Assembly (NCBI RefSeq): GCF_006965485.1
Contig: NZ_CP041360.1
Coordinates: 8,288,501-8,352,500 of the forward strand
From: Spirosoma sp. KCTC 42546
GTDB taxonomy: Bacteria; Bacteroidota; Bacteroidia; Cytophagales; Spirosomataceae
DNA length: 64,000 nt
Reading direction: 5' to 3'
Shown here: piece after piece, positions 42,751-52,053 of the stretch
Layout of the letters: each line of letters begins with the position of its first letter
Position numbering within the stretch: the first letter of the stretch is position 1
Program-made: the position numbers and the translations under genes
Notes under the pieces: model-generated
Database searches by the model: none
The model's input: the letters and a program-made list of their open reading frames with translations, nothing else
What the model was told of the DNA's origin: nothing

Positions 42751-44097
42751 ATGAAACACATAAATTATATCACCACGCTATCCCTAACAATAGCCCAACT
42801 AATCTTGAGCCAGATAGCCCAGGCCCAGGTGCGGCAATTGACAATGGACGATGCGGTCAGGCTGGCGCTTGATAAAAATCGGGACTTGCAAGTAGCTACA
42901 CTGGAAACGTCGAAATCAGCTCAGAAAGTAGTAGAAGCGCGGGGTTACGCCTTGCCAACTGTGGCGGCTTCGGCACAGTATCTGTATTATTTCAATAAAC
43001 AGGTGTCGTTCCTGCCCGGCAGCTTTGTCGGCCTCGGCGATGATCAATTGGCGACATTTCGGGTAGGTGGATCGAATGCATTGCTGGGTGGTGTTGCTGT
43101 ATCGCATCCGCTTTTTCAGGCTAGTGTCCGATCGGGCATCCGAGTTGCGCAAATCGATGAATCAGCTACAGGCGAAGCATTGACGACTGTCCGGGCCAAC
43201 GTCGTCACGGATGTAAAAAAGGCCTATCTGGACGTACTCATTACGCAGGAGCAACTCCGACTGCAACAGCAAAGCATTGTCCGAAATGAGCAGGCGCTAA
43301 AAGATTCCAGGTCATTGCTGGCCCAGGGACGGGTGTCACGCGTCGATACGCTACGGGCCTTCGTTACCGTTGAAAACCTGCGCCCAATGCTCATTCAACT
43401 GACAAATCGGATTGGCATCACCAAAACGATTTTAAAGCAAACGATGGGATTAGACGAGCAGGAGGTCATCGAACTTCAGGATTCTCTACGTTATAATGAA
43501 GCCCTATTCGCTTCGCCAGGAACAGACGTTTTTCTGGACGCCGTGCAGGCTCGCCCCGAAGTGCGTCGGCTGGAGTTACTGGAGAAACTGAACCAGGAAC
43601 AAATCGTACAACAGATCGCTGAAAAGCAACCGAAGCTATCGGCCATTGGGCTGGCGCAAGCGCAGTCGCAGGCCAATAATTTCCAGGTGGGAGATTACAA
43701 ATGGCCGGTTAGTTCATACATAGGGCTACAGGTGAATGTCCCGATTTTCACCGGCTTCCGAACAAACTCCCGCATCCAGCAGGCGCAGATAACCCGTCAG
43801 CAAAGCAATACGCAACTGGCTAATCTTAAAGAGATTGTACGAGCCCAGGTGAAAATTGGCTTAGCCAACGTAGAAGAAGCACGTCTTCGGATTCAAACCC
43901 AGCAACAAACCATTTCGGTAGCGGAACTAGGCTATCGCATCACCCGCGATCGCTGGAAACAGGGCATTGCCTCCCGGTTAGATATGTCGGATGCTGAACT
44001 TTCTCTGACGCAAGCCAAATCGAATTATCTACAGGCCGTATACGATTACCTCACAGCCACAGTTAATCTGGACAAGGTATTGGGAAAGATCAAGTAA
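42751..44097 (+). CDS. TolC family outer-membrane channel
   Basis: A 448-residue outer-membrane efflux protein with an N-terminal signal (to about residue 25, QIAQAQ). Two homologous OEP halves are seen: LTMDDAVRLALDKNRDLQ near the start and long helices (DVLITQEQLRLQQQ; SVAELGYRITRDRWKQG) that form the periplasmic tunnel. It completes the tripartite pump. A VOC gene starts 16 bp after the stop. Confidence 0.92.
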   Translation: MKHINYITTLSLTIAQLILSQIAQAQVRQLTMDDAVRLALDKNRDLQVATLETSKSAQKVVEARGYALPTVAASAQYLYYFNKQVSFLPGSFVGLGDDQLATFRVGGSNALLGGVAVSHPLFQASVRSGIRVAQIDESATGEALTTVRANVVTDVKKAYLDVLITQEQLRLQQQSIVRNEQALKDSRSLLAQGRVSRVDTLRAFVTVENLRPMLIQLTNRIGITKTILKQTMGLDEQEVIELQDSLRYNEALFASPGTDVFLDAVQARPEVRRLELLEKLNQEQIVQQIAEKQPKLSAIGLAQAQSQANNFQVGDYKWPVSSYIGLQVNVPIFTGFRTNSRIQQAQITRQQSNTQLANLKEIVRAQVKIGLANVEEARLRIQTQQQTISVAELGYRITRDRWKQGIASRLDMSDAELSLTQAKSNYLQAVYDYLTATVNLDKVLGKIK

Positions 44098-44113
44098 CAC
44101 GTCAAAACACATC

Positions 44114-44518
44114 ATGGAAAAAGCTATAAAAGAACTCAGACTTATTCTCACCGTCGAAAATCTGGATGAATTGATCAGTTTCTACCGGGACACAGTTGGC
44201 CTGGAAACATCGAAAGAATGGCACGAGGACGCTGGTAACGGGATCATTCTGGATGCAGGCCGGGCATCCCTTGAATTGATCGACGCCAAACATGCAGCCC
44301 GGATCGATCAGATTGAAGTAGGTAGCCGGGTTTCGGGGCCTGTTCGGCTGGCGTTGCGGGTTAGCGAGCCTGTTGCCACTGCAACCGAGAAATTAATTGA
44401 CGGGGGAGCTACTTCGGTTGCCCCGCCCACAACTGCGCCCTGGAGTGAGGTCTCCCGAGTTAAGGCACCAGATGGTATGCAAATCACCTTATTCGCTACC
44501 TCTACACTTGCCGATTAG
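44114..44518 (+). CDS. VOC (glyoxalase/bleomycin resistance) family protein
   Basis: A 134-residue single-domain protein with the paired beta-alpha-beta-beta-beta pattern of the VOC fold (LILTVENLDELISFYRDTVG at the start; APWSEVSRVKAPDGMQITLF at the end). Metal-ligand residues are not obvious. It lies 16 bp after tolC and may be the last gene of the efflux operon, perhaps in detoxification or binding of the same compounds. The exact activity is unknown. Confidence 0.85.
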   Translation: MEKAIKELRLILTVENLDELISFYRDTVGLETSKEWHEDAGNGIILDAGRASLELIDAKHAARIDQIEVGSRVSGPVRLALRVSEPVATATEKLIDGGATSVAPPTTAPWSEVSRVKAPDGMQITLFATSTLAD

Positions 44519-44547
44519 TTTGCTTAAACAGCCGAAGGAAAAATATT

Positions 44548-44569
44548 ATTAGTATGCTTGCATACTAAT
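44548..44569. promoter_or_regulatory. Palindromic operator, site 1 upstream of acyl-CoA dehydrogenase
   Basis: A perfect 10+2+10 palindrome with core AGTATGC-TT-GCATACT. It matches the thiolase site in 21 of the 22 positions except for one or two bases in the outer arms, and lies 60 bp before the ATG. Confidence 0.75.
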
Positions 44570-44595
44570 TTTGAAATGATTTTCTTTGTCGTATA

Positions 44596-44617
44596 ATTAG
44601 TATGCAAGCATAATAAA
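44596..44617. promoter_or_regulatory. Palindromic operator, site 2 upstream of acyl-CoA dehydrogenase
   Basis: A second copy with core AGTATGC-AA-GCATAAT, in the opposite orientation (AA instead of TT at the centre), with two mismatches between arms. Its centre is 48 bp from that of site 1 and 12 bp before the ATG, suiting repression or looping. Confidence 0.7.
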
Positions 44618-44628
44618 CTGACTGCAAT

Positions 44629-46440
44629 ATGATTGCGACAGAGCCTAAAGCCTCCATTAAGGGTGGCGAGTTCCTGATCAAAGAAACCGAAGCCGCCAAA
44701 GTCTTTATTCCTGAAGAATTTACTGAAGAGCAACTGATGATTGCGGCTACCTGCCGTGAGTTTCTGGAGCGGGAAATCTGGCCACGTCTGAATGAAATCG
44801 ACAATGCCAAATCGCCAGAGTTGATTTCGTCTTTGATGGACAAAGCCGGTGAATTGGGCATTCTGGGCACATCAGTGCCTGAGCAGTACGGTGGTTTTGG
44901 TACCAATTTTAATACGTCGATGCTGGTTGCCGAAGTAACGGGCGCTGGGCACTCGTTTTCGGTAGCCTTATCCGCTCATACAGGGATTGGCACATTACCC
45001 ATTGTGTATTATGGTAATGACGATCAGAAATCGAAATACCTGCCTCAACTAGCCAGTGGCGAATGGAAAGCGGCTTATTGCCTAACCGAGCCCGATTCTG
45101 GCTCGGATGCGAACTCGGGTAAAACGAAAGCCATCCTTTCCGAAGACGGTAAACACTATGTGCTGAATGGTCAGAAAATGTGGATTACCAATGGTGGATT
45201 TGCTGACGTATATATCGTGTTTGCGAAGATCGACGAGAACGGGCAAACAGATAAAAACCTGTCAGCCTTCATCGTTGAGCGTACGTACGAAGGCATCACA
45301 ATGAACGAGCCGGAGCACAAGATGGGTATCAAAGGCTCCGATACGCGTCAGATTTTCTTCAATGATGTGAAAGTACCGGTTGAGAATTTATTGTCGGAAC
45401 GTGGCAATGGCTTTAAAATCGCGGTCAATATTCTGAATATCGGTCGGATTAAGCTTGGTATTGCAGCCATTGGCGGTTCGAAAGAAGTGCTTAACAATGC
45501 CATCCGCTATTCAAACGAGCGCAAGCAATTTAAAACGGCTATCTCTCAGTTTGGTGCCATCAAGCATAAACTGGCCGAGATGGCCCTGAAGATTTATGCG
45601 TCCGAAACAGCCTCCTATCGGGCGGGTCAGAACATCGACGATCTGATCGAGGACTTTAAAGGGCAGGGTATGGAAGACGGCCAGGCGAAATTGAAAGCCC
45701 TGGAGCAGTTTGCCATCGAATGCGCCATTATGAAAGTCCACGGATCGGAAGTACTGGATTATGTGGTCGATGAAGGCGTTCAGGTATACGGCGGTATGGG
45801 CTACTCAGCCGATGCACCCATGGATCGCTCCTATCGCGATGCCCGTATCAATCGCATTTTTGAAGGCACGAACGAAATCAACCGGATGCTCGTGGTGGAC
45901 ATGATGCTGAAACGGGCCATGAAGGGCGAACTCGACCTAATGGGCCCAGCCATGGCCGTTGCCAAAGAAATCATGTCGATTCCAGATTTTGGATCGGATG
46001 AGGAAGAAGGCTTGTTCATTGCTGAGAAAAAAGTCTTGAAGAATCTGAAAAAAGCGGCTCTGATGGTATCGGGCGCTGCTGTACAGAAATTCATGATGAC
46101 CTTATCGAACGAGCAGGAAATCCTGATGAACGTGGCCGATATGGCAATTGAGGTGTACGTAGCCGAATCTGTCTTGTTGCGTGTTGAAAAACTAATTGGC
46201 ATCAAAGTGGAAGATGCGGTTGCGCTACAAAAGCAAATGGCCTTAGTCTATTTGCACGAAGCGGTTGAGAAAGTCAACAATGCTGGCCGGGCAGCTATCA
46301 CCTCCTTTGCCGAAGGCGACGAATTACGCGGTATGTTGATGGGTCTGAAACGGTTCACCAAAATTGAGCCGATGAACCTCAAAGACGCCCGCCGTCAGAT
46401 TGCCGACGCCATGATTGCCGAGAACAAGTATATTTTTTAA
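44629..46440 (+). CDS. Acyl-CoA dehydrogenase
   Basis: A 603-residue FAD enzyme of the long (about 600-residue) ACAD type found in Bacteroidota. The N-terminal helical domain is followed by the FAD/substrate motif AAYCLTEPDSGSDANSG near 144-160, MWITNGGFADVY, and the C-terminal helical domain with YGGMGYSADAPMDRSYRDARI and FEGTNEINRM. About 190 extra C-terminal residues, as in VLCAD-like enzymes, follow. It catalyses the first step of beta-oxidation. The shared operator links it to the thiolase at 32.4 kb. Confidence 0.94.
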   Translation: MIATEPKASIKGGEFLIKETEAAKVFIPEEFTEEQLMIAATCREFLEREIWPRLNEIDNAKSPELISSLMDKAGELGILGTSVPEQYGGFGTNFNTSMLVAEVTGAGHSFSVALSAHTGIGTLPIVYYGNDDQKSKYLPQLASGEWKAAYCLTEPDSGSDANSGKTKAILSEDGKHYVLNGQKMWITNGGFADVYIVFAKIDENGQTDKNLSAFIVERTYEGITMNEPEHKMGIKGSDTRQIFFNDVKVPVENLLSERGNGFKIAVNILNIGRIKLGIAAIGGSKEVLNNAIRYSNERKQFKTAISQFGAIKHKLAEMALKIYASETASYRAGQNIDDLIEDFKGQGMEDGQAKLKALEQFAIECAIMKVHGSEVLDYVVDEGVQVYGGMGYSADAPMDRSYRDARINRIFEGTNEINRMLVVDMMLKRAMKGELDLMGPAMAVAKEIMSIPDFGSDEEEGLFIAEKKVLKNLKKAALMVSGAAVQKFMMTLSNEQEILMNVADMAIEVYVAESVLLRVEKLIGIKVEDAVALQKQMALVYLHEAVEKVNNAGRAAITSFAEGDELRGMLMGLKRFTKIEPMNLKDARRQIADAMIAENKYIF

Positions 46441-46463
46441 GTATAATCGACAGCTAAATACCG

Positions 46464-46495
46464 CGAGCCAGCCCACAAGGTTGGCTCGTTTTTTT
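46464..46495 (+). terminator. Terminator after acyl-CoA dehydrogenase
   Basis: CGAGCCA (46464-46470) pairs with TGGCTCG (46482-46488) around an 11-nt loop and runs into a T7 tract, 24 bp after the stop. Confidence 0.85.
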
Positions 46496-46585
46496 GTAAG
46501 GAAACCTAGTTCAACCCTACTGACATACCGCTGTCACTACCCCACCCGACCTTTGTTGCGGTCATTCACAAATTCCCAACAAATC

Positions 46586-47071
46586 ATGACAACGCAACTG
46601 ACAATTCCCGAAAACGCTTTATCTGAAAAAGAAACACAGCCATTCACCGCACTCACATTTACGACTCGCACCACCTTACAGACGCTGTCGCAATATGCGC
46701 CCAGTGTTGCTATGGAACTCTATAAAGAAGCCAGTCGACTTAATTTGGACATCGCAGGCCCGATTCAATGGATTTATACGGATGCCACTGGCGACGTAAC
46801 CAAAGAGTTTCAGTTGGAGATTGTCTTACCCATTCGCCAATCGGGCGAGCAATCGGCCGAATTTTCGTACCAGGAGTTTCCCGCATTTCGCTGTTTATCT
46901 TACACACACACAGGCCCCTGGAGTGAATTCGGCGAGTTATATGATGTCCTTTTTGGCCAGTTTCACCGGGATGGCAATCAGACAGATGGGCGCGTTCGTG
47001 AGGTGTACACTGTCGTTGATTTGGAGCATATGGAAAATTGCGTAACCGAGATCCAGATTGGGCTCCTGTAA
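46586..47071 (+). CDS. GyrI-like/AraC effector-binding domain protein
   Basis: A 161-residue protein. The ATG at 46586 is chosen because the longer frame runs back through the terminator into the preceding gene. The sequence fits a stand-alone GyrI-like small-molecule-binding domain (FTALTFTTRTTLQTL; FPAFRCLSYTHTGPWSEFGELY; VREVYTVVDLEHMENCVTEI). Such domains bind hydrophobic ligands and may act as hydrolases or as partners of regulators. No DNA-binding region is present. Confidence 0.8.
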   Translation: MTTQLTIPENALSEKETQPFTALTFTTRTTLQTLSQYAPSVAMELYKEASRLNLDIAGPIQWIYTDATGDVTKEFQLEIVLPIRQSGEQSAEFSYQEFPAFRCLSYTHTGPWSEFGELYDVLFGQFHRDGNQTDGRVREVYTVVDLEHMENCVTEIQIGLL

Positions 47072-47099
47072 ACTCACTTTTTAAATAGTAAACGATCTG

Positions 47100-47140
47100 G
47101 TACCGAAGCTGGTAGAAAACCCGGCTTCGGTACTTTTTTA
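47100..47140 (+). terminator. Terminator after the GyrI-like gene
   Basis: GTACCGAAGC (47100-47109) pairs exactly with GCTTCGGTAC (47124-47133) and is followed by TTTTTTA. Confidence 0.9.
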
Positions 47141-47199
47141 TGGACTCCAGCGCGTATCGTGGTTTACGCAGCTTAACCGAGTCTTAGAACGGCCTATTC

Positions 47200-48378
47200 A
47201 TGAAAAATCAGCAATCCAATTCCCGGCGAACCTTCCTGCGTAATCTGGGCGCGAGCGCATCGGCTCTGTCGCTACCCCTGCTCGGCTATGCCGATAATCA
47301 ACTTGTTCAGAACGAATCCAGTGGTCTTTATTCATTCCTGACAAACCCTGATACCAAAGGCCTGGGGCAACCTGGCCGCAAGTTAGGCATTGCCCTGGTT
47401 GGCTTAGGCTACTACAGCACGAACCTACTGGCTCCGGCTTTACAACAAACGCAAAACTGCCGCCTGGCGGGTATTGTAACGGGCACGCCGTCAAAAGCCG
47501 ACGAATGGATGAAGAAGTACAACATTCCGAAGGAGAACGTCTACGACTACAAAACCTTTGATCGAATTGCGGATAACAAAGATATTGATGTGGTCTATGT
47601 CGTGCTTCCTAACTCGATGCACGAAGAATACGTTGTTCGAGCAGCCAAAGCGGGCAAGCACGTCATTTGCGAAAAACCCATGGCTATTACGCCAAAGGCC
47701 TGCCAGAATATGATCGATGCCTGCAAAAAGGCGAATAAGCAACTGGCCATTGGTTACCGGCTTCACTACGAGCCATTCACCAAAGAGATTATGCGCTTAG
47801 GCCAGGAAAAAGTATTTGGAGCCGTCAAATTCGTGGAGAGCAGTGATGGCTTCCGCAGTGGCGATCCTAATCAGTGGCGTCTGAAGAAAAGTATGGCGGG
47901 TGGCGGCCCGCTCATGGATGTTGGCATCTACGCCATCCAGGGAGCCCGGTACGTAACGGGCGAAGAACCTATTTCGGTGACAGCCCAGTTTGCCCCGAAA
48001 ACAGATCCTGTAAAATTCAAGGATGTTGAAGAGACGATGTTCTGGCAGTTTGAATTTCCGAGCGGGGCGGTTTCCAACTCAACCACTAGCTATGCGTCGG
48101 GTGTTGAACGGTTGTATGCTTCCTGCGAGAAGGGCTGGTTTGAATTATCGCCCGCGTTCGGCTATGGACCACTGAAAGGCCGTACCAGCAAAGGGCCCAT
48201 CGAGATGCCGGTTGTGAACCACCAGGCCGCCCACATGGACGGTGTGTGTAAAGACCTCCTTGACGGCAAGCAACTACCCAGTCACGTTACCGGCGAAGAA
48301 GGCTTAAAGGATGTGACCTTGTTACAGGCCATTTATCAGGCCGCCGAAACAGGGAAGAAACTTAAGTTGAAAGCGTAA
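47200..48378 (+). CDS. Tat-exported Gfo/Idh/MocA family oxidoreductase
   Basis: A 392-residue protein with a twin-arginine signal (SRRTFLRNLGASASALSLP), so a folded, cofactor-bearing protein is exported to the periplasm. The Rossmann domain begins at KLGIALVGLGYYS, followed by the family motif HVICEKPMAITPKACQ and YRLHYEPF, which lines the active site. It resembles glucose-fructose oxidoreductase-type enzymes with tightly bound NADP. The sugar substrate is unknown. It stands alone between a terminator and a long inverted repeat. Confidence 0.92.
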   Translation: MKNQQSNSRRTFLRNLGASASALSLPLLGYADNQLVQNESSGLYSFLTNPDTKGLGQPGRKLGIALVGLGYYSTNLLAPALQQTQNCRLAGIVTGTPSKADEWMKKYNIPKENVYDYKTFDRIADNKDIDVVYVVLPNSMHEEYVVRAAKAGKHVICEKPMAITPKACQNMIDACKKANKQLAIGYRLHYEPFTKEIMRLGQEKVFGAVKFVESSDGFRSGDPNQWRLKKSMAGGGPLMDVGIYAIQGARYVTGEEPISVTAQFAPKTDPVKFKDVEETMFWQFEFPSGAVSNSTTSYASGVERLYASCEKGWFELSPAFGYGPLKGRTSKGPIEMPVVNHQAAHMDGVCKDLLDGKQLPSHVTGEEGLKDVTLLQAIYQAAETGKKLKLKA

Positions 48379-48380
48379 GA

Positions 48381-48463
48381 TGTGAATGGATAATGAATAA
48401 TGTAAAATGAATAATATCTAACGTGCTAATTATTCATTTTACATTATCCATTATCCATTCACA
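48381..48463. repeat. Long inverted repeat between converging genes, 35-bp arms
   Basis: Bases 48381-48415 pair with 48429-48463 with a single mismatch in 35, around 13 nt. Arms are AT-rich and internally repetitive (ATGAATAAT-type units). It fills the 91-bp gap between the plus-strand oxidoreductase and the minus-strand DUF4249 gene and may serve as a two-way terminator. Confidence 0.9.
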
Positions 48464-48469
48464 TAAAAT

Positions 48470-49372
48470 CTAATCCTCTCGCACCCGAATGTTAGCCTGA
48501 ACTACACTCGCCGTTCTGCTGCGAACGGCAGAGGTCATAAAAAAGCCCGTTGCTGTTCGTCCGGTAACATTCGTATTGATGATATTCGTCGGAACATTAG
48601 CTGGAGGTGTGGCAAACAGGCCGCCATTTGTAATCTGAGTTCGCAGTTGCTGCCAGAATGTAAATGCGTCCTGCGTTAACGAATGAACCTCTACCTTCAC
48701 CACGTCATTCAGCGCATACAGGCTGTCGGGATTGACTGACCGACGGATGGGAACAATAAACGCCAGCCCATCGGCAACACTTGAGTTACTGCCAAACACC
48801 CCATCCTGTGAGGTAATAATATTTCTGGGTTTATTCTGCAACTCACCATTCTGGAAGAATCGAATCCGGTAATAGTCCACCCGATTAGGGAAGTCAGTAG
48901 CATAAAACTCAGCCCGGTAGCCTTCTGTTTTTGACAAAGGGTTGAGCTTCCGTTTCACAAAAATGATCGAGTCGATGGGAGGCACCGGGTTCATTTTCGA
49001 GCTAGCCTTGTACGTTTCGCCCTGATAGGTAATTGTTAGTTGGTAGCTTCGTCCAATGTGGCCTAAGGTATCTTTCCCAGCTGGTTGCCAAACGTATTTA
49101 CCTGTATTTGTAGGATCTACAAACTGATAAGTTTTCCCGGCATCGTCAGCAACCGTAACCGTTGCGCTGGTTGCGGCTGGCGCGGTACTATTATCAAAAT
49201 AGGGCGCTGTTGTTGTTAGTGTAATCGTTTGTGAACCAGGCTGATCGGTTAGTATACCCTCTACCGAAAGCCGAATTGGTCCCGTATCGAGTTTCGCATC
49301 AATAACGGTGGTGCAGCCGTTCAGGCCTAGAACACCAATTAGTAAGGCTAAAAATATATAGTATCGTTGCAT
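48470..49372 (-). CDS. DUF4249 family lipoprotein
   Basis: A 300-residue protein starting at ATG 49372 (MQRYYIFLALLIGVLGLNGC), a lipoprotein signal with acylated Cys20. An upstream non-ATG start adds an unlikely leader. The pattern GPIRLSVEGILTDQPGSQTI, VTVADDAGKTYQF and the C-terminal RTASVVQANIRVRE fit DUF4249, surface or periplasmic lipoproteins usually encoded just after a TonB-dependent receptor, as here. The precise role is unknown, possibly ligand capture for the receptor. Confidence 0.88.
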   Translation of the reverse strand: MQRYYIFLALLIGVLGLNGCTTVIDAKLDTGPIRLSVEGILTDQPGSQTITLTTTAPYFDNSTAPAATSATVTVADDAGKTYQFVDPTNTGKYVWQPAGKDTLGHIGRSYQLTITYQGETYKASSKMNPVPPIDSIIFVKRKLNPLSKTEGYRAEFYATDFPNRVDYYRIRFFQNGELQNKPRNIITSQDGVFGSNSSVADGLAFIVPIRRSVNPDSLYALNDVVKVEVHSLTQDAFTFWQQLRTQITNGGLFATPPANVPTNIINTNVTGRTATGFFMTSAVRSRTASVVQANIRVRED

Positions 49373-49381
49373 ATGTAGTAT

Positions 49382-49433
49382 CGACCCAGCGGGTCGGGTG
49401 TTTATCAATATATCGGCCGACCCAGAGGGTCGG
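49382..49433 (-). repeat. Pair of REP-like short palindromes, TonB receptor-DUF4249 gap
   Basis: CGACCCAGCGGGTCG (49382-49396) and CCGACCCAGAGGGTCGG (49417-49433) are two related GC-rich palindromes 20 nt apart. In the transcript they lie between the receptor stop and the DUF4249 start and could stabilise the upstream message. Confidence 0.75.
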
Positions 49434-49438
49434 CGCTA

Positions 49439-51880
49439 CTAAAATTTGAAATTATAGGTCACCGAAGGGATGATTGTCGCGAACACAGAATAGCGAATGG
49501 CTTCGGTAACCTGTGGATTGTCGGCGTTCGGCTGGAAATAAACCGAAAACGCATTTTTGCGTGCGTACGCGTTATAAACCGAGAAGACCCAGTTATCTTC
49601 TTTTCGTTTACCCGGACGTTTGCGTCCTTGTAGGGTGGCCGCCAGATCGAGTCGGTGATAAGCCGGAATCCGGTAATTGTTGCGGCCGTCGTAGATTGGC
49701 CCTACGTAATCGCCAAACACAAATCGACCCGTTGGAAAGGTGCCTGGCGTACCACTGGCATAGGTAAATGTGGCCGAGAAGTTCCAGCGTTTGGCATTTG
49801 GCGGATCAAACAACAGCACAGACGTCAGCGTATGTCGTTTATCGAAACGAGTCGGGTACCAGTTATCATTGTTGATTCCAGCTACCTGCCGCTCGGTTTT
49901 GGCTAGTGTATAGCTAATCCAACCATTAACTACCCCGGTGTTTCGCTTAATGAAAAACTCAGCTCCATAGGCCCGTCCTTTGCCACTGAGCAAATCCCCT
50001 TCGAGGTATTTGTTTAAGATCAGGCTCGCTCCATCAATGTAGTCAATCTGATTCTGTAGCCATTTATAATAGACCTCCACCGAAGCTTCGAACTCACTAC
50101 CGGCTCCCTTCGTGCGTCCAAAGTTCTTAAAGAAACCACCAGCAATCTGATCCCCAACCTGCGGCTTAATGTTATTGGTAGAGGGCGTCCAGATGTCTAA
50201 GGGTGTTGATGCAGTTGTATTGGAAATCAGGTGGATATACTGCGCCAGCCGGTTGTAGCTTAATTTGAGTGAGCTATTATCAGTCAAATCGTATTTGGCG
50301 GCAAAACGCGGCTCCCAGTTACCATACGTCTTTACTACATCCCCTCCCCGATACGCCACAGTTGTGACAACTTCTCGCCGGGTTCCCAGGGGTACATCAG
50401 TCTGGAATGTATACGCTTCTCCTGGCCCAACGTAGTTGAATAAGGAATAACGAAGGCCATATTGAAGCTGTAGTTTAGTAGTCAGTTGTTGTTCATTTCC
50501 AACATAAAGCGCGGCCTCGAAAGCATGTTTATTCGCTATCCCAAATGAACGGACACTTCCCGAACTGGCAGCTGTAGCCGTACCAGGTTGAAAATCATGA
50601 ATGATAGCCTGTCCGCCAAACGTAATCGTATTCTTCCCCAAAAACAGGGAAAAATCAGGTTTCAAACTATAATCGACAATTCGGGAATCAGTTCGAAAAT
50701 AGTCATTCGGCGTTTTCTGTTTCAGGTCGGTATTCAGCGAATAGTCGTAATTGCTGTAGTAGGCCGTTGTATTCAGGAATAGCCGGTCGCTGAATACATG
50801 GTTCCAGCGGGCCGAAAGCGTCGTGTTTCCCCAGTTGAAACCAAAGTCGGCACCAAACACATCGCGCCCCAGATAGCCCGATAGAAACACGGTATTTTTA
50901 TCGTTGATATGGTAGTTACCTTTAGCGGTAAGATCGTAAAAATAGAATTTAGCTCCTTTCAAATCGCTGTTTAGAAAGGGTTGGGCCAGAATATCCGCAT
51001 ACGAACGTCGTGCGGCTACAATAAACGATCCTTTTCCTTTAAATAAGGGACGCTCGTACGATAAACGGCTAAAAATAAGCCCAATACCTCCGTTCAATTC
51101 TGGTTTCTTGGCATTCCCTTCTTTTAATCGAACATCCAGGATCGATGCAATCCGCCCCCCGTAGTTGGCAGGGATGCCGCCCTTGATGAGTTTCACATCT
51201 TTTACAGCATCAGGATTGAATACCGAAAAGAAGCCAAATAAGTGAGATGAATTGTAAACCGGGGCTTCATCCAGCAGCACCAGATTCTGGTCAATACTTC
51301 CCCCGCGAACGTTAAAGCCGGTTGCCCCTTCGCCCACGGTTGAAACGCCCGGTAGCAGTTGAATGCTCCGGATAACATCAACCTCGCCCAACAAGGCGGG
51401 AATACGTTTTAGAGTTTTTACGTCAATCTTATTGACGCTCATTTCAATATTTTTGACGTTATCGTCTTCGCGTTTCGTGGATACGATGACCTCTTGCAAT
51501 TGCTTTCCTTCCTGCTTCAGTTCAAGATCCAGGCGCACATTACGATCCGCTAGATCGACCGCTTTCGTTTCTTTTTCATAACCAACATAGCTGATCACCA
51601 AGTGGTAACTTCCTGGTGGCAGCGTTACAGCATAAAATCCATAGCTGTTTGTGACAGCCCCAGTGTTCGTTTCTTTTACGTAAACCGAGACACCGATTAA
51701 CCCTTCTCCATTGGCGGCATCCTTTATGTAGCCACTAACCGTCAGGCCCGCTGCCCGGACACCTTTGTCCTGTGCAGCTCCAATCTTGTTTGTAGTTAAC
51801 GAACCCTGTGCGTTGCTACTTCGCAGGGGCAGGCAAAAAAGGAAGAGAGAGTATATCCAAAGTAGTGTAGTATATTTCAT
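49439..51880 (-). CDS. TonB-dependent receptor with carboxypeptidase-like N-terminal domain
   Basis: An 813-residue outer-membrane receptor. After a signal peptide comes a CarboxypepD_reg-like domain (VSGYIKDAANGEGLIGVSVY to about residue 135), a plug (GFNVRGGSIDQNLVLLDEAPVY; PANYGGRIASILDVRL), and a 22-strand barrel ending SVTYNFKF with the terminal Phe. The substrate is unknown. The paired DUF4249 lipoprotein replaces the SusD partner seen in glycan systems. It depends on the TonB/ExbBD machinery and probably heads a two-gene transcript. Confidence 0.93.
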   Translation of the reverse strand: MKYTTLLWIYSLFLFCLPLRSSNAQGSLTTNKIGAAQDKGVRAAGLTVSGYIKDAANGEGLIGVSVYVKETNTGAVTNSYGFYAVTLPPGSYHLVISYVGYEKETKAVDLADRNVRLDLELKQEGKQLQEVIVSTKREDDNVKNIEMSVNKIDVKTLKRIPALLGEVDVIRSIQLLPGVSTVGEGATGFNVRGGSIDQNLVLLDEAPVYNSSHLFGFFSVFNPDAVKDVKLIKGGIPANYGGRIASILDVRLKEGNAKKPELNGGIGLIFSRLSYERPLFKGKGSFIVAARRSYADILAQPFLNSDLKGAKFYFYDLTAKGNYHINDKNTVFLSGYLGRDVFGADFGFNWGNTTLSARWNHVFSDRLFLNTTAYYSNYDYSLNTDLKQKTPNDYFRTDSRIVDYSLKPDFSLFLGKNTITFGGQAIIHDFQPGTATAASSGSVRSFGIANKHAFEAALYVGNEQQLTTKLQLQYGLRYSLFNYVGPGEAYTFQTDVPLGTRREVVTTVAYRGGDVVKTYGNWEPRFAAKYDLTDNSSLKLSYNRLAQYIHLISNTTASTPLDIWTPSTNNIKPQVGDQIAGGFFKNFGRTKGAGSEFEASVEVYYKWLQNQIDYIDGASLILNKYLEGDLLSGKGRAYGAEFFIKRNTGVVNGWISYTLAKTERQVAGINNDNWYPTRFDKRHTLTSVLLFDPPNAKRWNFSATFTYASGTPGTFPTGRFVFGDYVGPIYDGRNNYRIPAYHRLDLAATLQGRKRPGKRKEDNWVFSVYNAYARKNAFSVYFQPNADNPQVTEAIRYSVFATIIPSVTYNFKF

Positions 51881-51932
51881 TGCGTTTGTCGTAGTCCACC
51901 TATCTTTAAAATGGCGGTTCGGATTGGTAACG

Positions 51933-51940
51933 CAAAAGTA
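51933..51940 (-). promoter_or_regulatory. Candidate -7 box for the TonB receptor gene
   Basis: On the minus strand this reads TACTTTTG, an exact TAnnTTTG match, 53 bp before the start codon. A minus-strand TTTG (51964-51967) lies 23 bp upstream, longer than usual. Confidence 0.5.
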
Positions 51941-52053
51941 TGTCTACTCCTATTAGTATTAGGCAAAAATTAGATAAACCATCTAAATCAAGAGCTGAAC
52001 GGTAGCCGGCGTAGGACAAAACCAATAAGTGTGATTTAGAAAAGGAACAACGG

